A DNA stretch of 64,000 nt from Polyangiaceae bacterium (GTDB lineage Bacteria > Myxococcota_A > Polyangia > Polyangiales > Polyangiaceae), in contig CANJMI010000009.1 of NCBI GenBank assembly GCA_947475525.1, forward strand, positions 124,001 through 188,000. Reading direction: 5' to 3'. Under the pieces are notes generated by a model. That model worked only from the letters and a program-made list of their open reading frames with translations, was not told the origin of the DNA and searched no databases. Made by a program: the position numbers and the translations under genes. Of the stretch, positions 1 to 8,900 are shown piece by piece. Position 1 is the stretch's first letter, and every line of letters begins with the position of its first letter.

Positions 1-1353
1 ATCGAAATTGCCGCCGTTGCCCGTGCGTGGAAACTCGGCCCACCAAGCGTTGAACGACGAGCTGTGTTCGTACGGCTCATCCGACACGGGCATGAAGCGG
101 CACGCGCCGTCTTTAGCGGGTTCGGTGACGACCCCGAAGCACTCCTCGTCGGGTTTGCAGTCGGCAGTCGTTTTGCACGATGCGGGCGTGAGTGGGATGT
201 CTTCGAGTTTCGTGCCGGGCTTGATTGGACGGAAACCACCGACGTGATTCTCTGAGAGATGGTCGGCGAGCCACGTCCAGTCGATGGGCCCGCCGAGGGG
301 CGCGACAACGTCGAATAGGTTGTGATGGCGCAGGCCGAATTGAGCAGTGCCCGCGCCGCCCATCGACACGCCGATCACGGCGCGGTGGGTGAGGCGTCGG
401 CTCCGGGTCGCGGCTCCGGTGAGCCCTTCGGTGACGACTTGGTAGGTCCCGAGGCGCGGCACCTCGAACCGATAGATCCAGCTTCCGTCCGCCTTGCGGT
501 AGGGGCGCGGATTGGTCACGGCGATCACGCGCGGCGTTTTGAATTTCGGTCCGCTGTGTACGACGTGCACGTGACGCCAGTGGGCGTTGTCCGGCATGCG
601 TGCCGGATTGATCGGAACCTCGAGCGCGATGTCGCGCGGAAAGACCTTGTCGGGAGGGCCGAAGGTCACCGCAGGGCCGAGTGCTTTGTGGCCGCTCGGC
701 ACGATGTCTTCGCCGCACCCAACCGAAGTGTCGAACGGCGCCACGCTCCAGCGGAAGCTGCCCGAGTTCGGGGCGTCGGCGCCTTTAGCGAGGTAGATCA
801 CTGCATTTGCGAGCGCACCTTTGCCGGCTACGCGACCCGGTTCGCTGGCTGACACGCCGGCGGTGAGCATCGTCGGGCCAGAGCTGTCGGCGTCGGAGCA
901 GGTGAGGGCGGTCGCGTCGGCCACGTGCACGGCGAGGGTGCCGGTGGCGTCGGTGCCGTCGCCCCGGGGGATCGTTGCGGTGATGGTCGAGTCGCCTTTT
1001 GCCGTGCCCGTAAGCTCGAGCAGAAAGGTCGGTTGCCCGTAGCGAACGGTCTGGTCGCTCGGTCCGGCGACGACGCTTGAATCGCTGCTAGCGAACGTTA
1101 CCGTCGCGGGGTCGCAGACGTCCGGATCGACGACGACGCGTACGCTTCGGTGCTGCCCCGGTGCGAGCACGATGAAGTTTGGCTCGAAGCGCACATTGAT
1201 GAACGTCGGCGCCGGGGGCAGGCACACCTCGCCAAGTGGAATCGCGGACGATGCACCGCCGGAGCCGGTCGACGAGTCGGTCGGCGAACAGCCGGGAGCC
1301 GCGATGGCTTGGAGGACGAACGCTGAGCCAAGCGCGAGAATGAAGCGACGCAT
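1..1353 (-). CDS. lipoprotein with alpha/beta-hydrolase (esterase-like) domain, 3' end beyond window
   Basis: Reading leftward from the ATG at 1353, the frame stays open to the window edge (451 codons, no stop), so the gene is partial. The N-terminus (MRRFILALGSAF...) is a signal peptide ending at a Cys in APGC, followed by a Ser/Gly linker, which suggests a lipoprotein although the lipobox is not canonical. Residues about 50-150 look like a bacterial Ig-like domain (repeated Val/Thr strands). Further on GVSMGGAG is a good GxSxG nucleophile elbow, followed by a FDVVAPLGGP stretch, as in esterase-D/PHB-depolymerase-like hydrolases. It lies 46 nt after the lipoprotein gene ending at 1400, on the same strand, and is probably the third gene of the riboswitch operon. 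Substrate unknown; the His of the triad is not identified in the visible part. Confidence 0.8.
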   Translation of the reverse strand, partial: MRRFILALGSAFVLQAIAAPGCSPTDSSTGSGGASSAIPLGEVCLPPAPTFINVRFEPNFIVLAPGQHRSVRVVVDPDVCDPATVTFASSDSSVVAGPSDQTVRYGQPTFLLELTGTAKGDSTITATIPRGDGTDATGTLAVHVADATALTCSDADSSGPTMLTAGVSASEPGRVAGKGALANAVIYLAKGADAPNSGSFRWSVAPFDTSVGCGEDIVPSGHKALGPAVTFGPPDKVFPRDIALEVPINPARMPDNAHWRHVHVVHSGPKFKTPRVIAVTNPRPYRKADGSWIYRFEVPRLGTYQVVTEGLTGAATRSRRLTHRAVIGVSMGGAGTAQFGLRHHNLFDVVAPLGGPIDWTWLADHLSENHVGGFRPIKPGTKLEDIPLTPASCKTTADCKPDEECFGVVTEPAKDGACRFMPVSDEPYEHSSSFNAWWAEFPRTGNGGNFD

Positions 1354-1399
1354 GATCCTTGAATAGGCGATCGGCTCGGCGCTGTCAGCTGTAGCGGAG

Positions 1400-2956
1400 C
1401 TACTTCGGGGGGGGCATTGACGACAACGTCGCGGTCGCCTTGCCGCTCACCTTCGCGACGACGGACGCGCACTGCACGTGGCCGAGCCAGCTCCCGTCGA
1501 ACCCCGTCAGCACGGCGTCGTTGTCGAACAGCGCTTGCCCCGAGGCCTTGAGCGGGATGACGGCGGACGTGTTGCCGGTCGCCGAGGCGTCGCGGGCGCG
1601 CTGCCACAAGGTCTCGAGTGCACCCTCGCACAGCGACTCGACGCATTCAGCGTTGCAGCTCGGTGCGCCGACAAGGCCGAGGTCGCCGCAGCCGACGAGC
1701 TTCGCGAGCGCATCTTTTACGGTCTCGGCGTTCATGGAGGACGCAAGCGCCGCTTCCGCAACGGTCGCGCCGATGTACCGCGAGGGGAGCATGAAGAGCG
1801 CACCGCCGAGGTGCAGTTCGTCATTCGGAGCGACGCCGACGGTCATCACGTAATCCTGCGGAGCACCCGTCTTGTCGCCCGCAAGCGCGCCTATCGACTC
1901 GAGCACGAAGAGGCCGTGCGACTCGTCGAGACTCGAGAGCGTCCCTCGAATTTGAGGTGGCTTCTTCGCGGCTGTTTGCGCCCACGCGATGAGCGCGTCG
2001 GTTGGCGATGTCGGCGCGAGCGCGTAGTGGGCGTCGAGCGCGGCGAGCCAGCCATTGTTCGTGGCCGCTGTGGCGAAAGCCGCGGGTGCGGGTGCGAGTG
2101 ACAGCATGGTCGCAAGCAGCGTTTGGGGCTCGCTGCCGAGAGCGGTGAACTCGTGCGTCATCGCGACGCGCTCCTGCGCCAGCATGAACTCCCACTCGGT
2201 CGGCGCGGGCACGAACGCGAGGGCAACGTCGAGTGCATTGACGGTCGTGTCGATGGGCTTGTTCGTGACGTGCACGCTGACGGAGCGCACCGTTCCAGGC
2301 GTGAGGTCCGCCACGTCGGTGCAGCCCCAAGCGTACCGCCCCGCTCGAGCCATCACCGCGAGGTTTGGGCCGACGGGCGCGTCGGTTAAAAACAATGCCT
2401 CCTCAGCCGGAGCCGTGCTCGTCAGTGCACCTTCGGGGTCGTTCGGTAACGTGTCGGCGAGCTGCTCGCAGGTGACTCCGGCTGCGGCGTGCGCCACCCA
2501 CGACGCCACGGGTCGCCCGCCTTCGTATTGCGGCATCACATGCAGCGTGCTGAATCCCTGGTCGCTCATCGAGACGAGCAGGTCCGCGCTCGAACCGTCT
2601 TTGATTGTCGCCCGCACGGCGAAGGTCCCGGCGTGATTCGGCGCAAGCAACTCGAAGCGCGCAATGCCATTCGAATCGGCGACGAGGCTCGTGGCGCTGA
2701 GCGACGCATCGAGGGAATCACCGAGCAAGCGGAACGACACCTCGTACCGCGCGGGGGGCGAGGTCGTCACGGCGAGCGCGACGAGCTGACCTGGCGCTAG
2801 CAAGAGCGGTCCCGCCGAGGTGAATGCAATGGTCGCATTCACCCCTGGAACCGCGTGAGTCGACTCTTGGTCGGCAGAGGATTGGGTCCCGCCGCATGCA
2901 GAGAGCACGGAGGCAGAGAGCGAAGCGATGAGCCCCGCTATTAAGAAAAAGCGCAT
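1400..2956 (-). CDS. lipoprotein of unknown function, Ig-like N-terminal region
   Basis: 518 residues. The signal peptide MRFFLIAGLIASLSAS ends in a canonical lipobox (LSAC), so export and lipidation are well supported. Residues about 40-135 have the alternating hydrophobic pattern and PGQ/NGIA turns of a bacterial Ig-like domain. The remainder is Ala-rich and mostly helical in appearance, with several Cys near the C-terminus (VGCGDLG, APSCNAECVESLC). I do not recognise a family. The gene lies 91 nt after the gene ending at 3048 and 46 nt before the partial lipoprotein gene, all on the minus strand, so the three probably form one transcript downstream of the cobalamin riboswitch. Confidence 0.8.
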   Translation of the reverse strand: MRFFLIAGLIASLSASVLSACGGTQSSADQESTHAVPGVNATIAFTSAGPLLLAPGQLVALAVTTSPPARYEVSFRLLGDSLDASLSATSLVADSNGIARFELLAPNHAGTFAVRATIKDGSSADLLVSMSDQGFSTLHVMPQYEGGRPVASWVAHAAAGVTCEQLADTLPNDPEGALTSTAPAEEALFLTDAPVGPNLAVMARAGRYAWGCTDVADLTPGTVRSVSVHVTNKPIDTTVNALDVALAFVPAPTEWEFMLAQERVAMTHEFTALGSEPQTLLATMLSLAPAPAAFATAATNNGWLAALDAHYALAPTSPTDALIAWAQTAAKKPPQIRGTLSSLDESHGLFVLESIGALAGDKTGAPQDYVMTVGVAPNDELHLGGALFMLPSRYIGATVAEAALASSMNAETVKDALAKLVGCGDLGLVGAPSCNAECVESLCEGALETLWQRARDASATGNTSAVIPLKASGQALFDNDAVLTGFDGSWLGHVQCASVVAKVSGKATATLSSMPPPK

Positions 2957-3047
2957 CTATTGCGCAACTCTAGCGCGAACGGCCCGGCTCCGCCAAGCCT
3001 AGGCACAAACTCTGCGGAGCCCGAGCCATCGCACAGCGCACGTCCGT

Positions 3048-4373
3048 TCAGTGGAGCGCTTTCCGGTCGATCACGAAGAACGCACTCCCCGGCGCCTTCG
3101 GATCCACCCGCAGCGAGGCCCAGAGACGTCCCGCGCCATCCACCATCAACCGAACGTCCGCACCCGGCGCCTTCGGCACGAGCGCCAAGGTCGGCGTGCC
3201 TTTGGCCGCGAGCTTTTTGCCGCCCGCGTCGACTACGTAACGCTGCACGACGACGTCGCCGGGAACGAACATTTGCGCGGGTTGAAAGAACGCGAGGCCG
3301 TCTTCCTCGATGACGTTGCTAAGGGGCGCGAGTGCCGCGAGTGACGTTCCACTGCCGTCGAGCGTTGCGAGTTCGGTGGCGATCGGGCTCGCCTGTGTCG
3401 GCGCTACCGTGTCAGACGCGTAACCGACGAGCGTCTGCTTGTTGGTCGAGAGCGTCGGGAAGACGGTCAGTGCGTTGCCATCGCGGTCGATTGCGACCGG
3501 ACCGCTCGCGTCGCCTTGTTTCGTGATGAGCCCTTTTTTTACCGAGCCCGAGTCGAGGATGCAGGGTGCGAACGTCGCGCCCGCGCCGCAGAAATCGTTG
3601 GCGTAGAGACCGACCTCGTTGCCCTGCTTGCCCACCGCCGAGAGGCTCGTCGAGAGGAGGCGGGCCTTGGCTTGGCCGTAAATCCCGACGCTGGCGTACA
3701 GCCCCGAGACTCCGAAGCGCTTCTCGATTCCCTGTGCGCCGACGAGCAACGCTTCGCCATTCGGTGTCCCGAATTCCGACCAGCCGACGAGCGTGAAGCC
3801 GCCGAATGGAAGGTCGACCGCTGCGGCATTGAGGAACAGTTGCGCCGGCGCGATCGCAGGCTCGATGGCGCTCTCGATCGGTGTAGGCGAGCCCTCGAGG
3901 GTGAGCTCGCCGCCAGCCCCTGCCGGGACTTTCCAACGCGACAAGGTGAACGTCGTGCCTTTTTGCGCGAGCGTCAGCGGTCCGCCGTGGCGTCCCCAGG
4001 TCGGAGCCACCTCGGCGAACGATTCGTCGAAGCCGACGATGAACGGCGCCTCGAAGCGCGCGACAACGCACAAGGACGATTCGGCGAGTTCGAAGGCGTC
4101 GTCGTACGCGCTCGCATCGAGGCATGGCAGGAGCGCTTCACCGCCACCGGCACCGCCACCGCCACCGGCACCGCCGCCGGCACCGCCGCCGCCGCCCTGA
4201 CCGTTGGTCGTGTTCGATGTCGCGCCGCCGCCACTGGCCGACGTCGCCGCCCCGGTGACTGCGGACTCGTCGTCGCTGCTGCATGCGCCCGTGAGCGCTG
4301 CGAGTGCGAGGCCGCTCGAGAAGGTTGAGAGAAGGATGGAACGAGAGAGAATGGAACGAGTGATGTGCTGCAT
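3048..4373 (-). CDS. lipoprotein downstream of the cobalamin riboswitch
   Basis: 441 residues from the ATG at 4373, which has GGAG six bases upstream. A GTG at 4451 in the same frame also has a GGAGG before it but would put 26 non-signal-like residues ahead of the signal peptide, so I prefer 4373. The signal peptide (MQHITRSILSRS...) ends in a lipobox at LTGAC, followed by an acidic/Ser stretch and a long Gly-rich linker, as in surface lipoproteins. The mature part is about 350 residues of repeated beta-strand-like segments (GGFTLVGWSEFG, ASVGIYGQAKARLL, QTLVGYASD), compatible with a beta-propeller but not proof of one. No known B12 protein is recognised by sequence. It is the first gene after the riboswitch, so its expression should respond to cobalamin. 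A cobalamin-binding role, by analogy with Bacteroides BtuG, is inference only. Confidence 0.85.
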   Translation of the reverse strand: MQHITRSILSRSILLSTFSSGLALAALTGACSSDDESAVTGAATSASGGGATSNTTNGQGGGGGAGGGAGGGGGAGGGEALLPCLDASAYDDAFELAESSLCVVARFEAPFIVGFDESFAEVAPTWGRHGGPLTLAQKGTTFTLSRWKVPAGAGGELTLEGSPTPIESAIEPAIAPAQLFLNAAAVDLPFGGFTLVGWSEFGTPNGEALLVGAQGIEKRFGVSGLYASVGIYGQAKARLLSTSLSAVGKQGNEVGLYANDFCGAGATFAPCILDSGSVKKGLITKQGDASGPVAIDRDGNALTVFPTLSTNKQTLVGYASDTVAPTQASPIATELATLDGSGTSLAALAPLSNVIEEDGLAFFQPAQMFVPGDVVVQRYVVDAGGKKLAAKGTPTLALVPKAPGADVRLMVDGAGRLWASLRVDPKAPGSAFFVIDRKALH

Positions 4374-4453
4374 GTCGGACTCCGTCGGCGCCGCCCGCGC
4401 CTGGGGTTGAGCCGGCGGACGAAAGACGGAGATACGCAGCATGCGCAGCACGC

Positions 4454-4470
4454 GTCTTCCCTCCGAAGAC
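4454..4470 (-). promoter_or_regulatory. hairpin with GGAGG in its loop, candidate expression platform
   Basis: On the minus strand GTCTTC-GGAGG-GAAGAC forms a perfect 6-bp stem whose five-base loop is a Shine-Dalgarno sequence. It lies about 20 nt after the conserved 3' box of the cobalamin riboswitch and 3 nt before the in-frame GTG at 4451. A kissing interaction or pairing shift that hides or exposes this GGAGG would give translational control. That mechanism is inferred; the structure is seen directly. Confidence 0.5.
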
Positions 4471-4479
4471 TCGATGTGA

Positions 4480-4665
4480 CAGCCGCAGCAGCAGGTTTCC
4501 TGACTTCCGGATCATCCTCCAGCGCCGCCTTCCCGAGCCTTGCCCCAATGGGCGTAAGCTCAGTGGCTTCGTCGCGCTTTTGTCCTCGGATACAGTGGCG
4601 GGGGCCGTGCCGGCTTTGAACCGGATTCCCTCTTGCGCAGAGGCGTGCCCATTCGAGCGCGCTTC
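4480..4665 (-). promoter_or_regulatory. cobalamin (B12) riboswitch
   Basis: Read on the minus strand, this leader carries the conserved blocks of the cobalamin riboswitch in the right order and spacing: GAGGGAATCCGGT ... AGCCGGCACGG ... CCCGCCACTGTA, then GCCACTG, GGGAAGGC, and the terminal B12 box AGTCAGGAAACCTGC (about 4491-4505). The known role of this RNA is to bind adenosyl- or methylcobalamin and repress the downstream gene. It lies in the divergent region between the sigma factor gene and the lipoprotein gene starting at 4373, pointing to the latter. Confidence 0.93.
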
Positions 4666-4689
4666 TGACTGCCGTGGCGATATTTAGTT

Positions 4690-5499
4690 GTGGCGCGGCA
4701 CGTCGCGCAGGTGCCCCCTTCTGTCAATCGGAAGGTTTTGCTACCGTTGCAGGCAATGGGATGGGACCGCGAGGCGCGAGGGGGCGGGGCGACGGCGGAA
4801 GGCCAGGCGGAAGCGTCGAGGCTGGCTGCCGAGAATGAGCGCGCGCGACTGGGCCAATCGATCGTTCGCGACGTGGCTGCCCGACTTGGGCGTCAGCTCG
4901 GAGGACGCGTCCCGTGCTCGGATCTCGAGTCGATCGGCAATGAAGCGCTCGTCACGTTGATTCGCGATTACAACCCCGCGGCTTCACCGTTCGAACCTTA
5001 CCTGCGCCGGTTCCTGCGCTGGGCGATGCTCGACGCGCTGCGAGGCCGGAGCATGGATACCCTGCTCGGTCGGCGAGCGAAGGGTCTGACGGGCTGCATG
5101 TGGCTTGCGGCTGCGAATGACACCAGCGAAGACGAGCCGAGCCCGCGACCGGCCTTGGATGAGTGGCGCGAGTCGCTCGGACTGCGTGCGACGGCGCTCG
5201 CGTTGACGGCGCTCGGAGCTGACGGAGGCATCGAGCTTTCGGCCGACTCGGCTGGCGCGCCGGACAGGGTCGCGATGCGCGATCACGAGCGGCGAGCGGT
5301 ACGCGATGCCGTCGCAGGCATCGAAGACTCGGCCGCGCGCGAGGTGTTGGTTCGCCATTATTTCGGCGACGAGCCATTCGAGCAGATCGCCACGGGGCTC
5401 GGGCTATCGCCGACGCAAATTTGCCGAATGCACAGGGGCGCGTTGCTGGCACTCGACAGCGCGTTGCGTCGTCGCGGCGTCTCGTCGGTTTCAAGGTAA
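4690..5499 (+). CDS. sigma-70 family RNA polymerase sigma factor (FliA/WhiG-like)
   Basis: 269 residues. Region 2 is visible at about residues 78-120 (DLESIGNEALVTLIRDYNP ... PYLRRFLRWAMLDALRG), the core-binding and -10 recognition segment. Region 4 is at about 218-258 (AREVLVRHYFGDEPFEQIA ... LSPTQICRMHRGAL), a helix-turn-helix for the -35 element. The weakly conserved middle and short length fit an alternative factor of the FliA type. The GTG start at 4690 has no clear ribosome binding site; ATG 4756 is an alternative. It is divergent from the riboswitch operon and convergent with the small membrane-protein gene. No anti-sigma gene is adjacent, so the regulon is unknown. Confidence 0.8.
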   Translation: MARHVAQVPPSVNRKVLLPLQAMGWDREARGGGATAEGQAEASRLAAENERARLGQSIVRDVAARLGRQLGGRVPCSDLESIGNEALVTLIRDYNPAASPFEPYLRRFLRWAMLDALRGRSMDTLLGRRAKGLTGCMWLAAANDTSEDEPSPRPALDEWRESLGLRATALALTALGADGGIELSADSAGAPDRVAMRDHERRAVRDAVAGIEDSAAREVLVRHYFGDEPFEQIATGLGLSPTQICRMHRGALLALDSALRRRGVSSVSR

Positions 5500-5502
5500 C
5501 GC

Positions 5503-5578
5503 GCGCGGGGTCGGGGCCCCGCTGTCGCCAAAAGAAGCTAGCGCGGGGTTGGGGCCCCGCTGTCGCCGAAAGAAGCTA
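5503..5578. repeat. two tandem 38-bp repeats with a GC-rich hairpin, likely bidirectional terminator
   Basis: Two adjacent copies (5503-5540 and 5541-5578) differ at two bases. Each contains GCGGGGTTGGGGCCCCGC (or the variant with TC), which can fold into a 6-bp GC stem. The copies fill the gap between two convergent genes, which fits transcription termination from both sides, although there is no T-tract. Confidence 0.6.
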
Positions 5579-5587
5579 GCGCGCCCG

Positions 5588-5845
5588 CTACTTGTACATC
5601 TCGTCGAGGATCTCGGCTTCGCGTCCCTGACGGATCAGGCGATCGTGACGCAGGCCCTCGGAGAGCGATAGGTAGGTGAAAAAGATGATCAGCGGCATCA
5701 AGCCGGCGATCGGCATGTTGTCGCCTTTGCCGACCATTTTCATGATCTCCTCCCAACCGTGCCAACGCTGGTTGAAGAACCATGCGAAGAACGTGGCGAT
5801 GGTGGCAAGAACGCTGATCGCGATGAATGCCCGGTGCCTACCCAT
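5588..5845 (-). CDS. small two-helix membrane protein
   Basis: 85 residues from ATG 5845. Upstream TTG starts as far as 5917 are possible but would reach the start of the divergent kinase gene. There are two predicted membrane helices (AFIAISVLATIATFFAWFF and MPIAGLMPLIIFFTYLSLS), a short loop with Trp and Lys, and a charged C-terminal tail (LRHDRLIRQGREAEILDEMYK). I recognise no family. It is head-to-head with the large kinase gene, sharing its promoter region. Confidence 0.6.
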   Translation of the reverse strand: MGRHRAFIAISVLATIATFFAWFFNQRWHGWEEIMKMVGKGDNMPIAGLMPLIIFFTYLSLSEGLRHDRLIRQGREAEILDEMYK

Positions 5846-5916
5846 ACGTGACGGTTTAAAGGCGCTCTCGTGGAACGTCAAGTCGTCCGCACCTTTCCTT
5901 GTAAGTTCGCTCTTCA

Positions 5917-8900
5917 ATGAACGGTGCTAGCCTCGCAGCCGTGCCGTCGGGACCATCCTTTTTGGAGCGGTTCGAGGTCTTGCGCGAGGTGGGTCGTGGA
6001 GCCTCGGGAATCGTGTTCCAAGCCAGAGATCGGCTGGCCGACGAAGGCGTCGCGCTGAAGGTCATCCGGCTCTGCGACAGTGACCCCGCGGACCGCGAGC
6101 GATTCACGGCCGAAGGTGAGCTGCTTCGCGGGCTGTCCCATCCGAGCATCGTTCGCGTCGTGGACTTCGGTTCACTCGGCGAGGAGCCCATCGAGCTGGC
6201 CGGTCATCACTTTGATGCTGGGACGCCCTTCGTCGCCATGGAATGGCTGGAAGGAAGCGACCTTGCACGGGTGGTTGCCGCGGCGCGCCTCGATCTTCGG
6301 ACCTCGCTCGAGTGTGCGCGTCAGGTTGCGGGCGCGCTTCGGGTGGCGCACGCGTCCGGCATCGCGCATCGCGACGTCAAGCCCTCCAACATCTTCGTCC
6401 TTGGGCGGCGCGAGGACGGCGTCTTCCCACACGTGAAGCTGGTCGACTTCGGAGTGGCGTCCGCCGATTCCTCCACTGGGGGCTCGGTCACGGGAACGCC
6501 CGCGTACATGGCGCCTGAGCAGGCGCGAGGCGAGCCGACCCTCGATGTGCGTTGTGACGTCTATTCGCTCGGTGCCACGCTGTTTGAACTGTGCGCTGGG
6601 CGCCCGCCACACGCTGGCGCATCGTCGATCGCGACGCTCGCTAGACTGGTCTCGACGCCCGCTCCCCGGCTCTCCGAGCTGCTCGCAGATGTACCTGAGG
6701 CGCTCGACGACCTCGTCGCCGACATGCTCTCGATCGAATGGCGCGACCGCCCCGAGAGTGTCGAGGTCGAGCTTCGTCTTACTGAACTGTGCGCGATCCC
6801 GGGTTTGCCTGCGTTCACCGTGGCGCTCGATGCCGAGGGAGATTCTCCTCACTCGAATTCGAGCCGGCTCGTCACGACCATGGTGGCCCTCGAGGTGGGT
6901 CGTGGCATTGAGCGCGATGAGCGAATCGCGCGCATGCGTGAGCTTGGCGCAGAAGCGGTCCGCCTAGGCAAGGATGCCATCGTCGCGTTTTTTGGTGCGC
7001 GTCGTGCGCGCGGCGGGGAAGCCGCCAAAGCCGTCGAGATCGGCAAGCAGCTCGCCGGCATCGGTGCGCGCGTCGGCGTCGCGACGGGACGCGCCCTGGT
7101 CGACCGTGCGCGCCCGGTAGGTGAGGTTGTCGACAAGGCCTCGACCCTCGCTCGGGATGCGCGCAAAGGTGAACTGCTCGTCGACGAGACCACCGTGGAA
7201 CTCGCACGCGCGGCCTTCGAGTTTGTGCTCGTAGCCGAGGGCGCGGTCTCGGGCGCATGGGTTGCGGGAGACGTGGTCGCCGCGCGGCGGACGTCGGCCG
7301 AGGCGACTCCGTTCGTGGGCCGCGGGAGCGAGCTCGATACCCTATTTGCCGCGTTCATTCGCTGCACGGAGGGCGGTGCACCGGTGGCGGTCAGCGTCTC
7401 TGGGCCCCCTGGCATCGGCAAGAGCCGGCTGGCCCGCGAGTTTCTCGCACGGGTCGATTCGCTGATACTCGACAGCGCTCCTGCGACAATCACATCGCTC
7501 GGGGTAACCCGCCTTCTCCCGAACCATGGACCGAAGCCCGTGCGGGTCATCAACGTCCGCTGCGAGTCTTACGGCCGCGCGCGCGCGCTCGGTACCGCGT
7601 CCGATGCGCTTGCGGAGCTGCTCAACCTTTCGAAGGGTGCCCGACGTGCGGAGGTGGCTCAAGTGATCGAGCCTCTCGACCTCGTTCACGGCGAAGGCGA
7701 ATTGCTCCAGCGACTTCTCGCAGGGGAGCCGTTTGGCTCGGAGGTCGATCCGAATCGCGCGCGCGACATCCTCTATCTCGCGATGACTGAGCTCACTCTG
7801 AAAGTGATCGGCATCGAGCCGTGCGTGCTCGTGCTCGAGGACGTGCAGTGGAGCGACCCCGAGTCGGTCCAGTGGTTCGACCATCTCCTTAACCGAGCCG
7901 CGGGGCGCTCGTTGTTCGTGCTCGCGCTGGCGCGTCCTTCTTTCTGGAAAGAAGTTCCGAACGGGTTTCGCGGTCGCGGAAACGAGCGCGTTGAGCTGCG
8001 GCCGATCCCCCGTCGCGCGACGATGCAGCTCGCACGTGCAGTGCTTGGGTGCGAGGCCGACGATTCACGGCTCGAGCAAATCGCCAAGCAAGCGGCGGGC
8101 TCTCCGCTTTTCGCCGAGGAGCTCGCCCGAATGCTTGCCTCCGGCCGGGAGGTTGCGCTCGTGCCGACGATCGAGGCCGCAATTCAAGTCAGCCTCGATG
8201 CCCTCGACCCGGAGGCGCGCGATGCGGTGACGCGCATGAGCGTGTTTGGTCTCGCGAGCTTTGAGGCGGGGCTCTCGGCTGTCGGAGTCGGTGATGCGGC
8301 GGCTATCGTCGCGCGCCTCATCGAGTCGGAACTCATGGTGAACGTCCCGCAGTCACGTTTTACCGGGACGCGTGAGGTGCGCTTCAAACACGCCCTCGTT
8401 CGAGATGTCGCGTACGCGTCGGCGAGTGACGTGCTGAAGCGTGAGCTGCACGCAGGGGCGGCACAGTGGCTTGCGTCGTCGGGAGAAAACGCCGCGACCA
8501 TTGCCGAGCATTATGACCTCGGCGGCCAGCATGCCGAGGCCGCGTCTCATTGGGAGACGGCCGCGCGCCGCGCCTTGGCCGCGAATGCGCTTTGCGATGC
8601 GCGCCGCATGGCGGATCGCGCGCTGACTTATGCGGAGTCGACGGCCGACGCGTTCCGCCGGGCGACGCTGCTCGACGAGGTGCATTCACGGCTCGATGAG
8701 GGCGCGGCCGATCGGGCCGAGGCCATCCAAGCCATGAAGGACAACGCTACCGATGACGCGAGCGAAGTCCGGATGCTCGGTGCGAGCGCCCGCTATGACC
8801 ACGCGCGCTCGGCCGGCATGGACGTCGACGAACGGCTACGCGACGTCGTTCGGCGTGCCGGGCAACTCGGCTTGCTCGATGAGCAAGCGCGGTGCGCGGC

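Noticed and set aside
113-852. Long Arg/His-rich frames opposite or within the first lipoprotein gene
   Set aside because: They are shadows of the open minus-strand lipoprotein frame, which has a signal peptide and a nucleophile-elbow motif; high-GC DNA gives such alternative frames everywhere in this window.
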